64,000 nt of DNA from Polymorphobacter_B sp038225475 (GTDB lineage: Bacteria > Pseudomonadota > Alphaproteobacteria > Sphingomonadales > Sphingomonadaceae), in assembly GCA_038225475.1 (NCBI GenBank), contig JBBRRA010000002.1, positions 230,993 through 294,992 of the forward strand, written 5' to 3'. Each line of letters starts with the position of its first letter. Position 1 is the stretch's first letter. Positions 25,681-33,517 of the stretch are shown here, one piece after another. The translations under genes were made by a program, and so were the position numbers. Under the pieces are notes generated by a model. The model searched no databases. It saw nothing but the letters and a program-made list of their open reading frames with translations, and had not been told where the DNA came from.

Positions 25681-26370
25681 ATGCTCAGGCTCATCATCGG
25701 TAATCGCACCTATTCATCATGGTCGCTGCGCGGCTGGCTCGCGTGCAAGGCGTCGGGGCTGCCGTTCGAAACGCAGGTCATCCCGATGGACACGCCCGCG
25801 TGGAGCGATGGCAGTACCAAGGGGCTGCTGCCGTCGGGCAAGGTGCCGGTGCTGTGGGACGGCGACACCTGCGTCTGGGATAGCCTGGCAATCACCGACT
25901 GGCTTGCCGACCGTACCGGGCGTGAGCGCTTCTGGCCCGAAAGCCACGCCGCCAGCGCGCTGGCGCGGTCGATAGCGGCCGAAATGCACAGCGGGTTCGC
26001 AGCATTGCGCAACGCGTGTAGTATGAACCTGCAACGCGACTATCCCGACTATCGCCCGACGCCTGAAGTCCTGGCCGATGTTGCGCGCATCGATGCGCTG
26101 TGGACGGCGGCGCGGCACGATTTCGGCGCGGCGGGGCCGTATCTGTTCGGCGAATTCGGCGCAGCGGACGTGATGTTCGCCCCTGTCGCCACGCGCTTCA
26201 AGACGTTCGCGCTCCCGGCAAGCGACACTGCCGCCGCCTACCGCGATGCCATCCTCGCGCATCCGTGGATGGTCGAATGGACCGCCGCCGCGCGCACCGA
26301 AACCTATCCGTTCAACCGCGATTATTTCCCCGCGCTCGGCGGGCTGCAGGGCGGCGTTCCGGCACGATGA
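25681..26370 (+). CDS. Glutathione S-transferase family protein
   Basis: Encodes 229 residues. The N-terminal thioredoxin-like domain has the catalytic-serine region YSSWSLRGWLA and the glutathione motif VPVLWDGDTCVWDSLAI. A helical C-terminal domain follows (FGEFGAADVMFAPVATRF). The pattern resembles YfcF/maleylacetoacetate-isomerase-like GSTs, but the substrate is unknown. It starts 17 bp after engB and overlaps dapE (ATGA). Confidence 0.85.
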   Translation: MLRLIIGNRTYSSWSLRGWLACKASGLPFETQVIPMDTPAWSDGSTKGLLPSGKVPVLWDGDTCVWDSLAITDWLADRTGRERFWPESHAASALARSIAAEMHSGFAALRNACSMNLQRDYPDYRPTPEVLADVARIDALWTAARHDFGAAGPYLFGEFGAADVMFAPVATRFKTFALPASDTAAAYRDAILAHPWMVEWTAAARTETYPFNRDYFPALGGLQGGVPAR

Positions 26371-27527
26371 TCGATGCGCTCGCTCTCGCGCAGGCGATGA
26401 TCCGCTGCCCCAGCGTCACCCCCGCCGATGCGGGCGCACAGGGTGTGCTTGCCGCCGCGCTCGAGAGCATTGGCTTCACCGTTCACCGGCTGACCTTCGG
26501 CGAAGCCCCCGATGGCCCGGTCGAAAACCTGTTCGCGACGATCGGCAACGGGCAGCCGCGCTTCGCCTTTGCCGGACATACCGATGTCGTGCCGACCGGC
26601 ACGGGTTGGAGCGTCGATCCGTTCGCGGCGACGGTCGATCAGGGCCGCCTGATCGGGCGCGGTGCCGCCGACATGAAGGGCTCGATCGCCGCATTCGTCG
26701 CGGCGGCCGAACGTGCGGTGGCGCGTGGAATCACAGGCACGCTCAGCCTGATCATCACCGGCGACGAGGAAGGCCCGGCGACCTTCGGCACCGCGCCGTT
26801 GCTCGACTGGATGGCGGCGCATGGCCATGTGCCCGACCTGTGCCTCGTCGGCGAGCCGACCAGCGCGCGCGTGCTGGGCGATACCGTCAAGATCGGCCGT
26901 CGCGGCTCGATGAACGTCTGGATTACCGTCAACGGCGCGCAGGGGCACGTGGCCTATCCGGCGCGCGCCGACAATCCGATTACCCGGCTGGTGCGCATCC
27001 TCGACCGCGTCAAGCACCGCGCGCTCGACAACGGCAGCGACTGGTTCCAGCCGTCGAACCTCGAGGTGACCGACATCACCGTCGGCAATCCGGCGAGCAA
27101 CGTCATCCCGGCGCAGGCGTCGGCGCGGCTCAACGTCCGCTTCAACGACCATCATCGCGGCCCCGACCTTGAAAGCTGGCTGCGCGCCATCGTCGCCGAA
27201 GAGGCCCCATCGTCGGATGTCGTGGTCCGCATCTCGGGCGAGGCGTTCCTGACCCCGCCCGGCACGCTGTCGGCGCTGGTGTCCGACGCGGTCCACGCGG
27301 TGACCGGCATCACGCCGGAGCTGTCCACTACCGGCGGCACCTCGGACGCACGCTTCATCCGCCGCCTGTGCCCGGTGGTCGAGTTCGGGCTGGTGGGAGC
27401 AAGCATGCACAAAGTCGACGAGAGCGTGGCGGTCGCGGACGTGGCGGCGCTGGTGGAGATTTACGACGGCGTGTTGGGGCGGGTGTTTGCGAAGGGCGTC
27501 GGCGCTCTCGAAACTGCACAAGGGTGA
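26367..27527 (+). CDS. dapE: Succinyl-diaminopimelate desuccinylase
   Basis: Encodes 386 residues. It removes succinate from N-succinyl-LL-diaminopimelate in lysine and cell-wall synthesis. The di-zinc M20 site is complete: H71 and D73 (GHTDVVPTG), D102 (GAADMKGS), E134-E135 (TGDEEGPA), and a C-terminal GASMHKVDE. The ATG overlaps the stop of the GST gene. A hairpin-like sequence follows the stop (27526 onward). Confidence 0.95.
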   Translation: MIDALALAQAMIRCPSVTPADAGAQGVLAAALESIGFTVHRLTFGEAPDGPVENLFATIGNGQPRFAFAGHTDVVPTGTGWSVDPFAATVDQGRLIGRGAADMKGSIAAFVAAAERAVARGITGTLSLIITGDEEGPATFGTAPLLDWMAAHGHVPDLCLVGEPTSARVLGDTVKIGRRGSMNVWITVNGAQGHVAYPARADNPITRLVRILDRVKHRALDNGSDWFQPSNLEVTDITVGNPASNVIPAQASARLNVRFNDHHRGPDLESWLRAIVAEEAPSSDVVVRISGEAFLTPPGTLSALVSDAVHAVTGITPELSTTGGTSDARFIRRLCPVVEFGLVGASMHKVDESVAVADVAALVEIYDGVLGRVFAKGVGALETAQG

Positions 27528-27558
27528 ACGAGTGCGAGCGATAACCTCGCTAGTTCGC
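27526..27558 (+). terminator. Weak hairpin after dapE
   Basis: GAAC and GCGAG pair with CTCGC and GTTC around a CGATAAC loop directly over the dapE stop, followed by GCTTTA. The stem is imperfect and the T-run is poor, so intrinsic termination is only possible. Confidence 0.3.
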
Positions 27559-27659
27559 TTTACGCGGCGAATGCCGGGCGGGACCTCTGCGCTCGTCGAG
27601 AGCCGATAGCAAACGGGCTTATATCGGCGCCGATCAACGCACAGGCGGCAAAGATTTTC

Positions 27660-27689
27660 TTGACAAATGTGCCGTTCTGGTTATATGAT
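27660..27689 (+). promoter_or_regulatory. Promoter-like sequence in a convergent gap
   Basis: TTGACA (27660-27665) is followed after 16-18 bp by TATATG or TATGAT (27682-27689). The 290-bp gap (27528-27817) separates two genes that point at each other, so a rightward promoter here has no protein gene to drive except antisense to dgoA. An inverted repeat GCCGATA...TATCGGC lies near 27602-27628. The rest of the gap shows no convincing gene. It may start a small or antisense RNA, or be a relic. Confidence 0.35.
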
Positions 27690-27817
27690 CTGGGATGAGC
27701 TTGATCTGCCCTGCCCCGGACTACCGCGCGCCGCTGATGGTGATTTCAGCTCCGAAAGGCTGCACGCCCCCCGCTACGTGTCGTCAACTTCATCAACTTA
27801 CGAGTCGCAGACAGCGC

Positions 27818-28447
27818 TCAGCGCGGCAGCATCCCGACATAGCGGCGCGCCTGGTCCCCCACTGCCGCGGCGGTCATCCCGGGCTTGAAAATCCCGCCGC
27901 CCAGCCCGAACCCGGTCGCTCCGGCATCGAGCCACGGCTGCATCGTTTCGGGCCGCACGCCGCCGACAATAAGCAGGGTGGTCGCCTTCGGCAGCACCGC
28001 GAGCAGCGCGCTCGCTACCGCCGGCGTGGCGGCTTCGGCGGGGAACAGCTTGATCGCGTGCGCGCCTGCGCCGAGCGCGGCAAAGGCTTCGCTGGGCGTA
28101 AAGAAGCCGGGGGCGGATACCATGCCAGCTGCGACAGTGGCGGTGATGACCGGCAGCGAGGTGTTCGGCGAGACCACCAGCACACCGCCGGCCGCCTGCA
28201 CGCGGGCCACATCGGCGGTGTCGAACACGGTGCCTGCACCGATCGTCGCCCGTGCACCGAACGCGCTCGCCAGCCGCGCGATGCTGTCGAACGGGCACGG
28301 CGAGTTCAAGGGCACCTCGATAATGCGGATACCCGCCTCGATCAGCGCCGCGCCGACGCCCTCCGCCGCCTCGGGCGTGATGCCGCGGATGATCGCGATG
28401 AGGGGACATTCGCGGATGTGCGCGCGGAAGGTTTCGAGCGGGGTCAT
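27818..28447 (-). CDS. dgoA: 2-dehydro-3-deoxy-6-phosphogalactonate aldolase
   Basis: Encodes 209 residues of a class I KDPG/KDPGal aldolase. Catalytic E44 (IIEVPLNSP) and Schiff-base K133 (AIKLFPAEA) are present, with GAGTVFDT in between. It splits the phosphorylated sugar acid into pyruvate and glyceraldehyde-3-phosphate. The sequence itself does not distinguish KDPG (eda) from KDPGal; I assign dgoA because it is coupled (ATGA overlap) to dgoK. Confidence 0.85.
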   Translation of the reverse strand: MTPLETFRAHIRECPLIAIIRGITPEAAEGVGAALIEAGIRIIEVPLNSPCPFDSIARLASAFGARATIGAGTVFDTADVARVQAAGGVLVVSPNTSLPVITATVAAGMVSAPGFFTPSEAFAALGAGAHAIKLFPAEAATPAVASALLAVLPKATTLLIVGGVRPETMQPWLDAGATGFGLGGGIFKPGMTAAAVGDQARRYVGMLPR

Positions 28448-29307
28448 GGCAGCGTTGCCGCGACCGCGCGCATGCCCGCGACGAATGCCGCCTCGCCGTC
28501 ATGCTCGACCGCCTGCCGCCCGGCACGTGCGAGTGCGACCGCAAACCGCGCGGTAAGATCTGGGGCACCGATCACCGGGACGACATCGGCACGCAGACGC
28601 CCCAGCCCGGCACGCACATCTGCCCCGATCAGCAGCCCGGACACATAGGATGCCGCGTTCACCGCATCGAGCTTGCCAAGCAGGACGCGGGCGCGCGCGG
28701 TGAACAGCGCAGCGGTAAGGTCGCAATTGTCGAGGCCGTGATCGACGCCTTCGACAAACGCCGCATCCACCGGCGCGGGCTGCGCGAGCAGGTCGGACAG
28801 GATCGACTTGGCAGCGAGGGCGGCGAACACGTCGCCGGTCATCACCGTCCGGAACCGCGCGATGCACCCGAGGTCGATCTCGACCCATTTGGTGTGCGTG
28901 CCGGGGTGGCAGACAAGGCCGTCGCCGATCTGCCCGAGCGCCTGTGCACCGAGCAGCTGCACCTCCTCGCCGCGCATCACATCGGCGCGGGGTGGGTCGT
29001 CATAAGCGATGCCGGGAACGATGCCGACGCCGGGCTCCACCCAGTGGACAGCGCGCGCAATGCCCTCGAGGCCCGCAGGCGCACCGACATAGGGAACCTC
29101 GACCCAGCCCCGGCTCGACCCGATCATGCCCGCCATCAGCACCGGCAGCCCGGCGTGGCGGGCACGCAGTTCGGCGATGCTGGCGGCAAAGTCGGTGACG
29201 GCAAGCACGCCCTGCGCGTCGTTGCCGGCCTCGACCGCCCCGCTGCCATCGATCCGCCAGATGCGCCGGTTGGTGGTGCCCCAGTCGACCGCGATAAACG
29301 CGTCCAT
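28444..29307 (-). CDS. dgoK: 2-dehydro-3-deoxygalactonokinase
   Basis: Encodes 287 residues of the DgoK family (ASKHA-like fold). The N-terminal phosphate loop is VDWGTTNRR, followed by GMIGSSRGWVEVPYVGAPAG and CHPGTHTKWVE, both DgoK hallmarks. It phosphorylates 2-dehydro-3-deoxygalactonate for DgoA. It overlaps the upstream dehydratase stop by one base and the downstream aldolase by 4 bp, forming a tight three-gene leftward operon. Confidence 0.9.
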   Translation of the reverse strand: MDAFIAVDWGTTNRRIWRIDGSGAVEAGNDAQGVLAVTDFAASIAELRARHAGLPVLMAGMIGSSRGWVEVPYVGAPAGLEGIARAVHWVEPGVGIVPGIAYDDPPRADVMRGEEVQLLGAQALGQIGDGLVCHPGTHTKWVEIDLGCIARFRTVMTGDVFAALAAKSILSDLLAQPAPVDAAFVEGVDHGLDNCDLTAALFTARARVLLGKLDAVNAASYVSGLLIGADVRAGLGRLRADVVPVIGAPDLTARFAVALARAGRQAVEHDGEAAFVAGMRAVAATLP

Positions 29308-31037
29308 CAGTGCGACTCCCGCGTCACGCTCGACCCGCTGCTCCCCACGAGGAAATCGAGATCGGCCCCCTGATCGGCCTGCTGCACATGATCGATATAA
29401 AGCTTATACCAGCCGCGCGTGTACGGCGACGGCGGCGGCGCCCATGCAACAAGGCGGCGCGCAAGCTCGCTGTCGCTCACCTCGAGCGTCAGTGCCGCAC
29501 CGGCGGTGTCGAGCGTGATCCAGTCGCCGTTCTCGACCAGCGCCAGCGGGCCGCCTGCAGCACTTTCGGGAGCGCAGTGGAGCACGACAGTCCCGAACGC
29601 GGTCCCGCTCATCCGCGCATCAGAGACGCGCACCATGTCGCGCACACCCGCCTCGAGCAGCTTGCGCGGCAATGGCATGTTGCCGACTTCGGGCATGCCC
29701 GGATAGCCTCTCGGCCCGCAGCCGCGCAGCACCATGACGCTGTCCTTGTCGATCTCGAGCCCGGGATCATCGACGCGCGCATGAAAGTCCTCGATCGTGT
29801 CGAACACCACCGCGCGGCCGCGATGCTGCAGCAAAGCCGGCGTCGCCGCGCCGGGCTTGATGACCGCACCCGATGGCGCAAGATTGCCGCGCAGGACGAC
29901 CAGCCCGCCATGCGCCATCAGCGGCCTCGTGAGCGGGCGGATAACCTCGGGATTATCGTTGCTCGCCCCCGCAGCGACGTCGCGCAGGCTGTCGCCCGAA
30001 ACGCCGACATGGTCCAGATGCAGCGCGTCGCCGAGTGCGGCGACCACGGCGGGCACGCCGCCGGCATAGTGGAAATCTTCCATCAGGAAGCGCCCCGACG
30101 GCATCAGGTCGACAATCAGCGGCACCTGCCGCCCCAGTTCCTCCCAGTCGGCGAGGCGCAGGTCCACCCCCGCCCGCCCGGCGAGCGCGAGCAAGTGCAG
30201 TACGGCGTTGGTCGATCCGCCGATCGCCGCGCACATCTTGATGCCGTTCTCGAACGCGTCGCGCGTCAGCACATCGGCGATGCCCGCACCGGCGCGAACC
30301 AGCTCGACAATGCGGTTGCCGGTGCGGTGCGCCATCGCCTTGCGCCGCGCATCAACGCCGGGAATGGTGCCGTTGAAGCTGAGCGACAGGCCCATCGCCT
30401 CGAAGATGCACGCGAGCGTCGACGCGGTGCCCATCGTCATGCAGGTGCCCGGCGAACGGCTCATCCCGGCCTCGGCAGCCATGAACTCGGCGTTCGACAT
30501 GGTCCCGCCGCGGACCTCCTCACTGAACCGCCAGACGTCGGTGCCGCTGCCGATGTCATGGCCACGGAACTTGCCGTTGAGCATCGGCCCCGAACTGACC
30601 AGCATGGTCGGCAAGCCAACCGACGCCGCACCCATCAGCATAGCGGGCGAGTTCTTGTCGCAGCCGCCGAGCAGCACGACGCCGTCCATCGCATAGCCGC
30701 GAATACTCTCCTCGACGTCCATGCTCATCAGGTTGCGAAACAGCATCGCGGTTGGCCGGATCTGTGTCTCGCCGAGGCTCATCGCCGGGAATTCGAGCGG
30801 CACGCCGCCGGCTTCCCAAACGCCGCGCTTCACGCCCTCGGCGATGTCGCGCAGATGGCTGTGGCACGGGTTGAACTCGCTCCACGTCTGGCAGATGCCG
30901 ATGATCGGCTTGTCATGGAAGACATGATCGGGAAACCCCTGCGCCTTCATCCAGCTGCGGTGGATAAAGCCGTCGCGGTCGCGCTTGCCGTAGGTCGCGG
31001 CGGAACGGAGCGGCGGTCGGAGCGGTTTATCGGTCAT
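29307..31037 (-). CDS. IlvD/Edd family sugar-acid dehydratase (probable galactonate dehydratase)
   Basis: Encodes 576 residues. The three [2Fe-2S] ligands are C58 (NPCHSH), C126 (GGCDKNSPA) and C199 (GTCMTMGTAST), with E90, D127 and K128 as likely Mg site. These positions are one off those I recall for Rhizobium L-arabinonate dehydratase. Family members dehydrate L-arabinonate, D-fuconate, D-xylonate or D-galactonate. Coupling to dgoK and dgoA points to D-galactonate here. I start at ATG 31037 (MTDKPLRPPL); the open frame upstream is not conserved in style. Confidence 0.85.
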   Translation of the reverse strand: MTDKPLRPPLRSAATYGKRDRDGFIHRSWMKAQGFPDHVFHDKPIIGICQTWSEFNPCHSHLRDIAEGVKRGVWEAGGVPLEFPAMSLGETQIRPTAMLFRNLMSMDVEESIRGYAMDGVVLLGGCDKNSPAMLMGAASVGLPTMLVSSGPMLNGKFRGHDIGSGTDVWRFSEEVRGGTMSNAEFMAAEAGMSRSPGTCMTMGTASTLACIFEAMGLSLSFNGTIPGVDARRKAMAHRTGNRIVELVRAGAGIADVLTRDAFENGIKMCAAIGGSTNAVLHLLALAGRAGVDLRLADWEELGRQVPLIVDLMPSGRFLMEDFHYAGGVPAVVAALGDALHLDHVGVSGDSLRDVAAGASNDNPEVIRPLTRPLMAHGGLVVLRGNLAPSGAVIKPGAATPALLQHRGRAVVFDTIEDFHARVDDPGLEIDKDSVMVLRGCGPRGYPGMPEVGNMPLPRKLLEAGVRDMVRVSDARMSGTAFGTVVLHCAPESAAGGPLALVENGDWITLDTAGAALTLEVSDSELARRLVAWAPPPSPYTRGWYKLYIDHVQQADQGADLDFLVGSSGSSVTRESH

Positions 31038-31164
31038 CCGTATCCAACGCCCGAACGCCGCGCTGGTCGCATCGCTCGGGACCGCCAACATTACAGTGTT
31101 TGTTACGCGCTCCCCCTCGTTGGGAGGCTGGCGCTTGCCCCGGGCGCTGGCTAAGCTAGCTGCA
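31038..31164. promoter_or_regulatory. Divergent promoter region of the galactonate block
   Basis: This 127-bp gap separates the leftward dehydratase operon from the rightward lactonase-epimerase pair, so promoters for both should lie here. I see an AACA-N10-TGTT element at 31088-31105 that might be an operator, but no clear -35/-10 pair, and no regulator gene is adjacent. Confidence 0.4.
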
Positions 31165-32052
31165 ATGGAAACCGCGCTTTCTGGTCCCGGCTGGGCCTGC
31201 CTCTGGCCGATCGCCTGCGAACTCGGCGAAGGGCCGATCTGGGACGCCGACCGCCAATTGCTGTGGTTCGTCGACATCGAACGCGGCAACGTCAACCGCT
31301 TCGATCCCGCGTCGGGCGCGCAGTTCAGCTGGCGGGCACCCTGCCGCATCGGATCGGTCGCACTACGCGCGGGCGGCGGCATGATCGCGGGCACCGAGCA
31401 CGGCTTTGCGCTGATCGACCCCGAGGCCGGGACGTTCGAGCTGATCGGTAACCCCGAGCCGCACCTGCCGGGCAACCGTTTCAACGACGGCAAGGTCGAC
31501 GCCGGGGGCAATTTCTGGGCGGGCACGATGGACGACGCCAAGCGCGCAACGAGCGGCGCGCTCTACCGGCTCGATCGCGATCACCGCTGGACCGTCGCCG
31601 ACTGCGGCTACCGTATCACCAACGGCCCCGCCTTCAGCCCCGACGGCCGCACGCTTTATCATAACGAGACCGTCTCGAAACAAGGCTATGCCTTCGATCT
31701 CGCCGCCGATGGCAGCCTTTCGAACAAGCGGCTGTTCGTCGATTGGTCGACCTTTCCGGGCCACCCCGACGGGCTGACGGTCGATGCCGACGGCTATGTC
31801 TGGCAGGCGTGCTGGGGCGCGGCGTGCGTGCGGCGAGTTTCGCCTGCCGGGGTCATCGTCGCCGAGCATGCACTGCCGGCGAGCAACGTCAGCAGCTGCA
31901 CCTTCGGCGGTGCCAATTTCGAGCGGCTGTTCGTCACCACCGCGCGTGAACTGCTCGACGCCGACCAGCTCGCGGCACAACCGCTTGCAGGTGGCCTGTT
32001 CGAGATTTTCCCGGATGTGTGCGGCCTGCCCGCAGGGATCTACACCGGATGA
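31165..32052 (+). CDS. SMP-30/gluconolactonase family lactonase
   Basis: Encodes 295 residues of a six-bladed propeller. Metal ligands are visible as E in CELGEGPIWD, N in NRFNDGKVDAGGNFWAGTM and D in GHPDGLTVDADGYVW. It would open galactono- (or glucono-) lactone to the free acid, feeding the dehydratase encoded divergently. I start at ATG 31165; an earlier GTG (31096) would lie in the divergent promoter. It overlaps the epimerase gene by 4 bp. Confidence 0.9.
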   Translation: METALSGPGWACLWPIACELGEGPIWDADRQLLWFVDIERGNVNRFDPASGAQFSWRAPCRIGSVALRAGGGMIAGTEHGFALIDPEAGTFELIGNPEPHLPGNRFNDGKVDAGGNFWAGTMDDAKRATSGALYRLDRDHRWTVADCGYRITNGPAFSPDGRTLYHNETVSKQGYAFDLAADGSLSNKRLFVDWSTFPGHPDGLTVDADGYVWQACWGAACVRRVSPAGVIVAEHALPASNVSSCTFGGANFERLFVTTARELLDADQLAAQPLAGGLFEIFPDVCGLPAGIYTG

Positions 32053-32891
32053 TGAAGCTCGCGTGCGGAGCGACGCAACTGTGGCTGGCGCCTCAAGTCG
32101 GCGGCAGCATCGCGGCGTTTCGCTGGCAGGGTCGCGACGTCATGCGCGCGGCGCATCCCGACGCGACCGATCCGCTCGACATGGCGGCGTTTCCGCTGGT
32201 GCCGTGGTCGAACCGCATCCGCGACGGGCGCTTCACCGCGGGCGACCGCACGGTCCAGCTACCGCCGAATTATCAGGAAGGCCCGCACAGCATTCACGGC
32301 CATGGCTGGCACGCAGCGTGGACGGTGACCGCGTCGGACGAGGCGCATGCAACATTGACATACACCCACCGCGCCGATGCGTGGCCGTGGGACTACCATG
32401 CCGAACAGCATTTCGCGCTGACCGATGCGGGCTTCGACTATGTACTGACGGTGCGCAACGACAGCGCCGAGCCGATGCCGGCGGGGCTTGGCCTCCACCC
32501 GTATTTTCCCAACCCCGCCGAAACGCGGCTGCATGCGCAGCTCGAGGGCTGGTGGGAGGCGGACGCCGAGGTGATGCCCGTCCGGTATATCGCACAATCC
32601 GGCGACGACTGGACCGCACGGCTGCATGCGCCGACCGAAACGGATACGGTATTTGTCGGCCTTGCCGGACCGATCACGCTCGATTGGGCGACACACCGGC
32701 TGACCATCCGCGCCAGTCCCAACGTCGGTTGGGTCGTCGTCTATGCGCCGGTTGGCAACAGTTTCGCAGCGGTCGAGGCGGTAACCCAGCCGACCGACGC
32801 GCTCAACGCGCCCGGCCGGCCTGGGATCATCATGCTACCGCAGGGTGCCACCGCCGAACTTCGCCACAGCTACCGGGTCGAAGCGGCGTAG
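32049..32891 (+). CDS. Aldose 1-epimerase (galactose mutarotase-like)
   Basis: Encodes 280 residues of the GalM/YeaD-like beta-sandwich fold. FPLVPWSNRIRDGRF, HSIHGHGWHAAW and GLGLHPYFPNP hold the substrate-binding Arg and the catalytic His pair; a Glu near the C terminus (FAAVEAVTQP) is the likely base. It interconverts sugar anomers so that a beta-specific dehydrogenase can act. ATG 32049 overlaps the lactonase stop (ATGA). No galactose dehydrogenase is in the window. Confidence 0.88.
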   Translation: MMKLACGATQLWLAPQVGGSIAAFRWQGRDVMRAAHPDATDPLDMAAFPLVPWSNRIRDGRFTAGDRTVQLPPNYQEGPHSIHGHGWHAAWTVTASDEAHATLTYTHRADAWPWDYHAEQHFALTDAGFDYVLTVRNDSAEPMPAGLGLHPYFPNPAETRLHAQLEGWWEADAEVMPVRYIAQSGDDWTARLHAPTETDTVFVGLAGPITLDWATHRLTIRASPNVGWVVVYAPVGNSFAAVEAVTQPTDALNAPGRPGIIMLPQGATAELRHSYRVEAA

Positions 32892-32893
32892 CC

Positions 32894-33484
32894 TCAACCG
32901 TGCATCAGTGTCGGCAGATATTGCTGCGTCACCATCGCGTAGAGCATCGGAAACGACAGCACGAAGTTGGTACGGCTGCCGAGCATCGCGGTGCGCGCGC
33001 TCGCTGCCTTGACGGCATCATCGGCGGCAACGAGCCCGAGCGCGCGCTTCTGGTTCGGCCAGATCAGGAACCAGACGTTCGCGGCCATGACGATCCCGAG
33101 ATACATGCCCAGCCCGATCACCTTAAATCCTGGCTGAAGCGTAAATGCCTCATGCGCATAATTCTTGAGGATGGCGACCAGCAGACCGGTGAGAACCGTG
33201 GCGAGTGCCGCCCAGCGAAACCAGAACAGCGCCTCCGGCGCGATGAATTTGGAGACGCCACCCTTCAGTTCGGCCGGCACCTTGGGCATCGTCGGAATCT
33301 GGACGAAGTTAAAATAGTAAAGCAGACCGATCCACAAAATGCCGCAGAGCACATGGAAGAACACGAACCATGGAATCGCATAGCCGCCGTCCATCTGCTC
33401 GGCGTGCAACGAGAACATCACCAGCAGCAGCAACGCTGCGCCAACCAGCAACGCGTAGTTTAAGTTACTCAGCAGCTTGCCCAT
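32894..33484 (-). CDS. PuuD-like membrane protein without cytochrome c domain
   Basis: Encodes 196 residues with about five membrane helices. FFHVLCGILWIGLLYYFNFVQ and IPTMPKVP are hallmarks of the N-terminal region of bacterial urate hydroxylase PuuD (DUF989). In PuuD a C-terminal cytochrome c follows; none is present here, and no purine genes are near. Stand-alone forms are common in alphaproteobacteria and their role is unclear. Confidence 0.75.
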   Translation of the reverse strand: MGKLLSNLNYALLVGAALLLLVMFSLHAEQMDGGYAIPWFVFFHVLCGILWIGLLYYFNFVQIPTMPKVPAELKGGVSKFIAPEALFWFRWAALATVLTGLLVAILKNYAHEAFTLQPGFKVIGLGMYLGIVMAANVWFLIWPNQKRALGLVAADDAVKAASARTAMLGSRTNFVLSFPMLYAMVTQQYLPTLMHG

Positions 33485-33517
33485 ATGCCCGACCCTTATG
33501 ACGTTAGATGAACGACA

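Noticed and set aside
31088..31105. AACA-N10-TGTT as an operator of the galactonate block
   Set aside because: It is placed correctly but occurs once, is short, and no regulator is adjacent. Mentioned only within the divergent promoter region.
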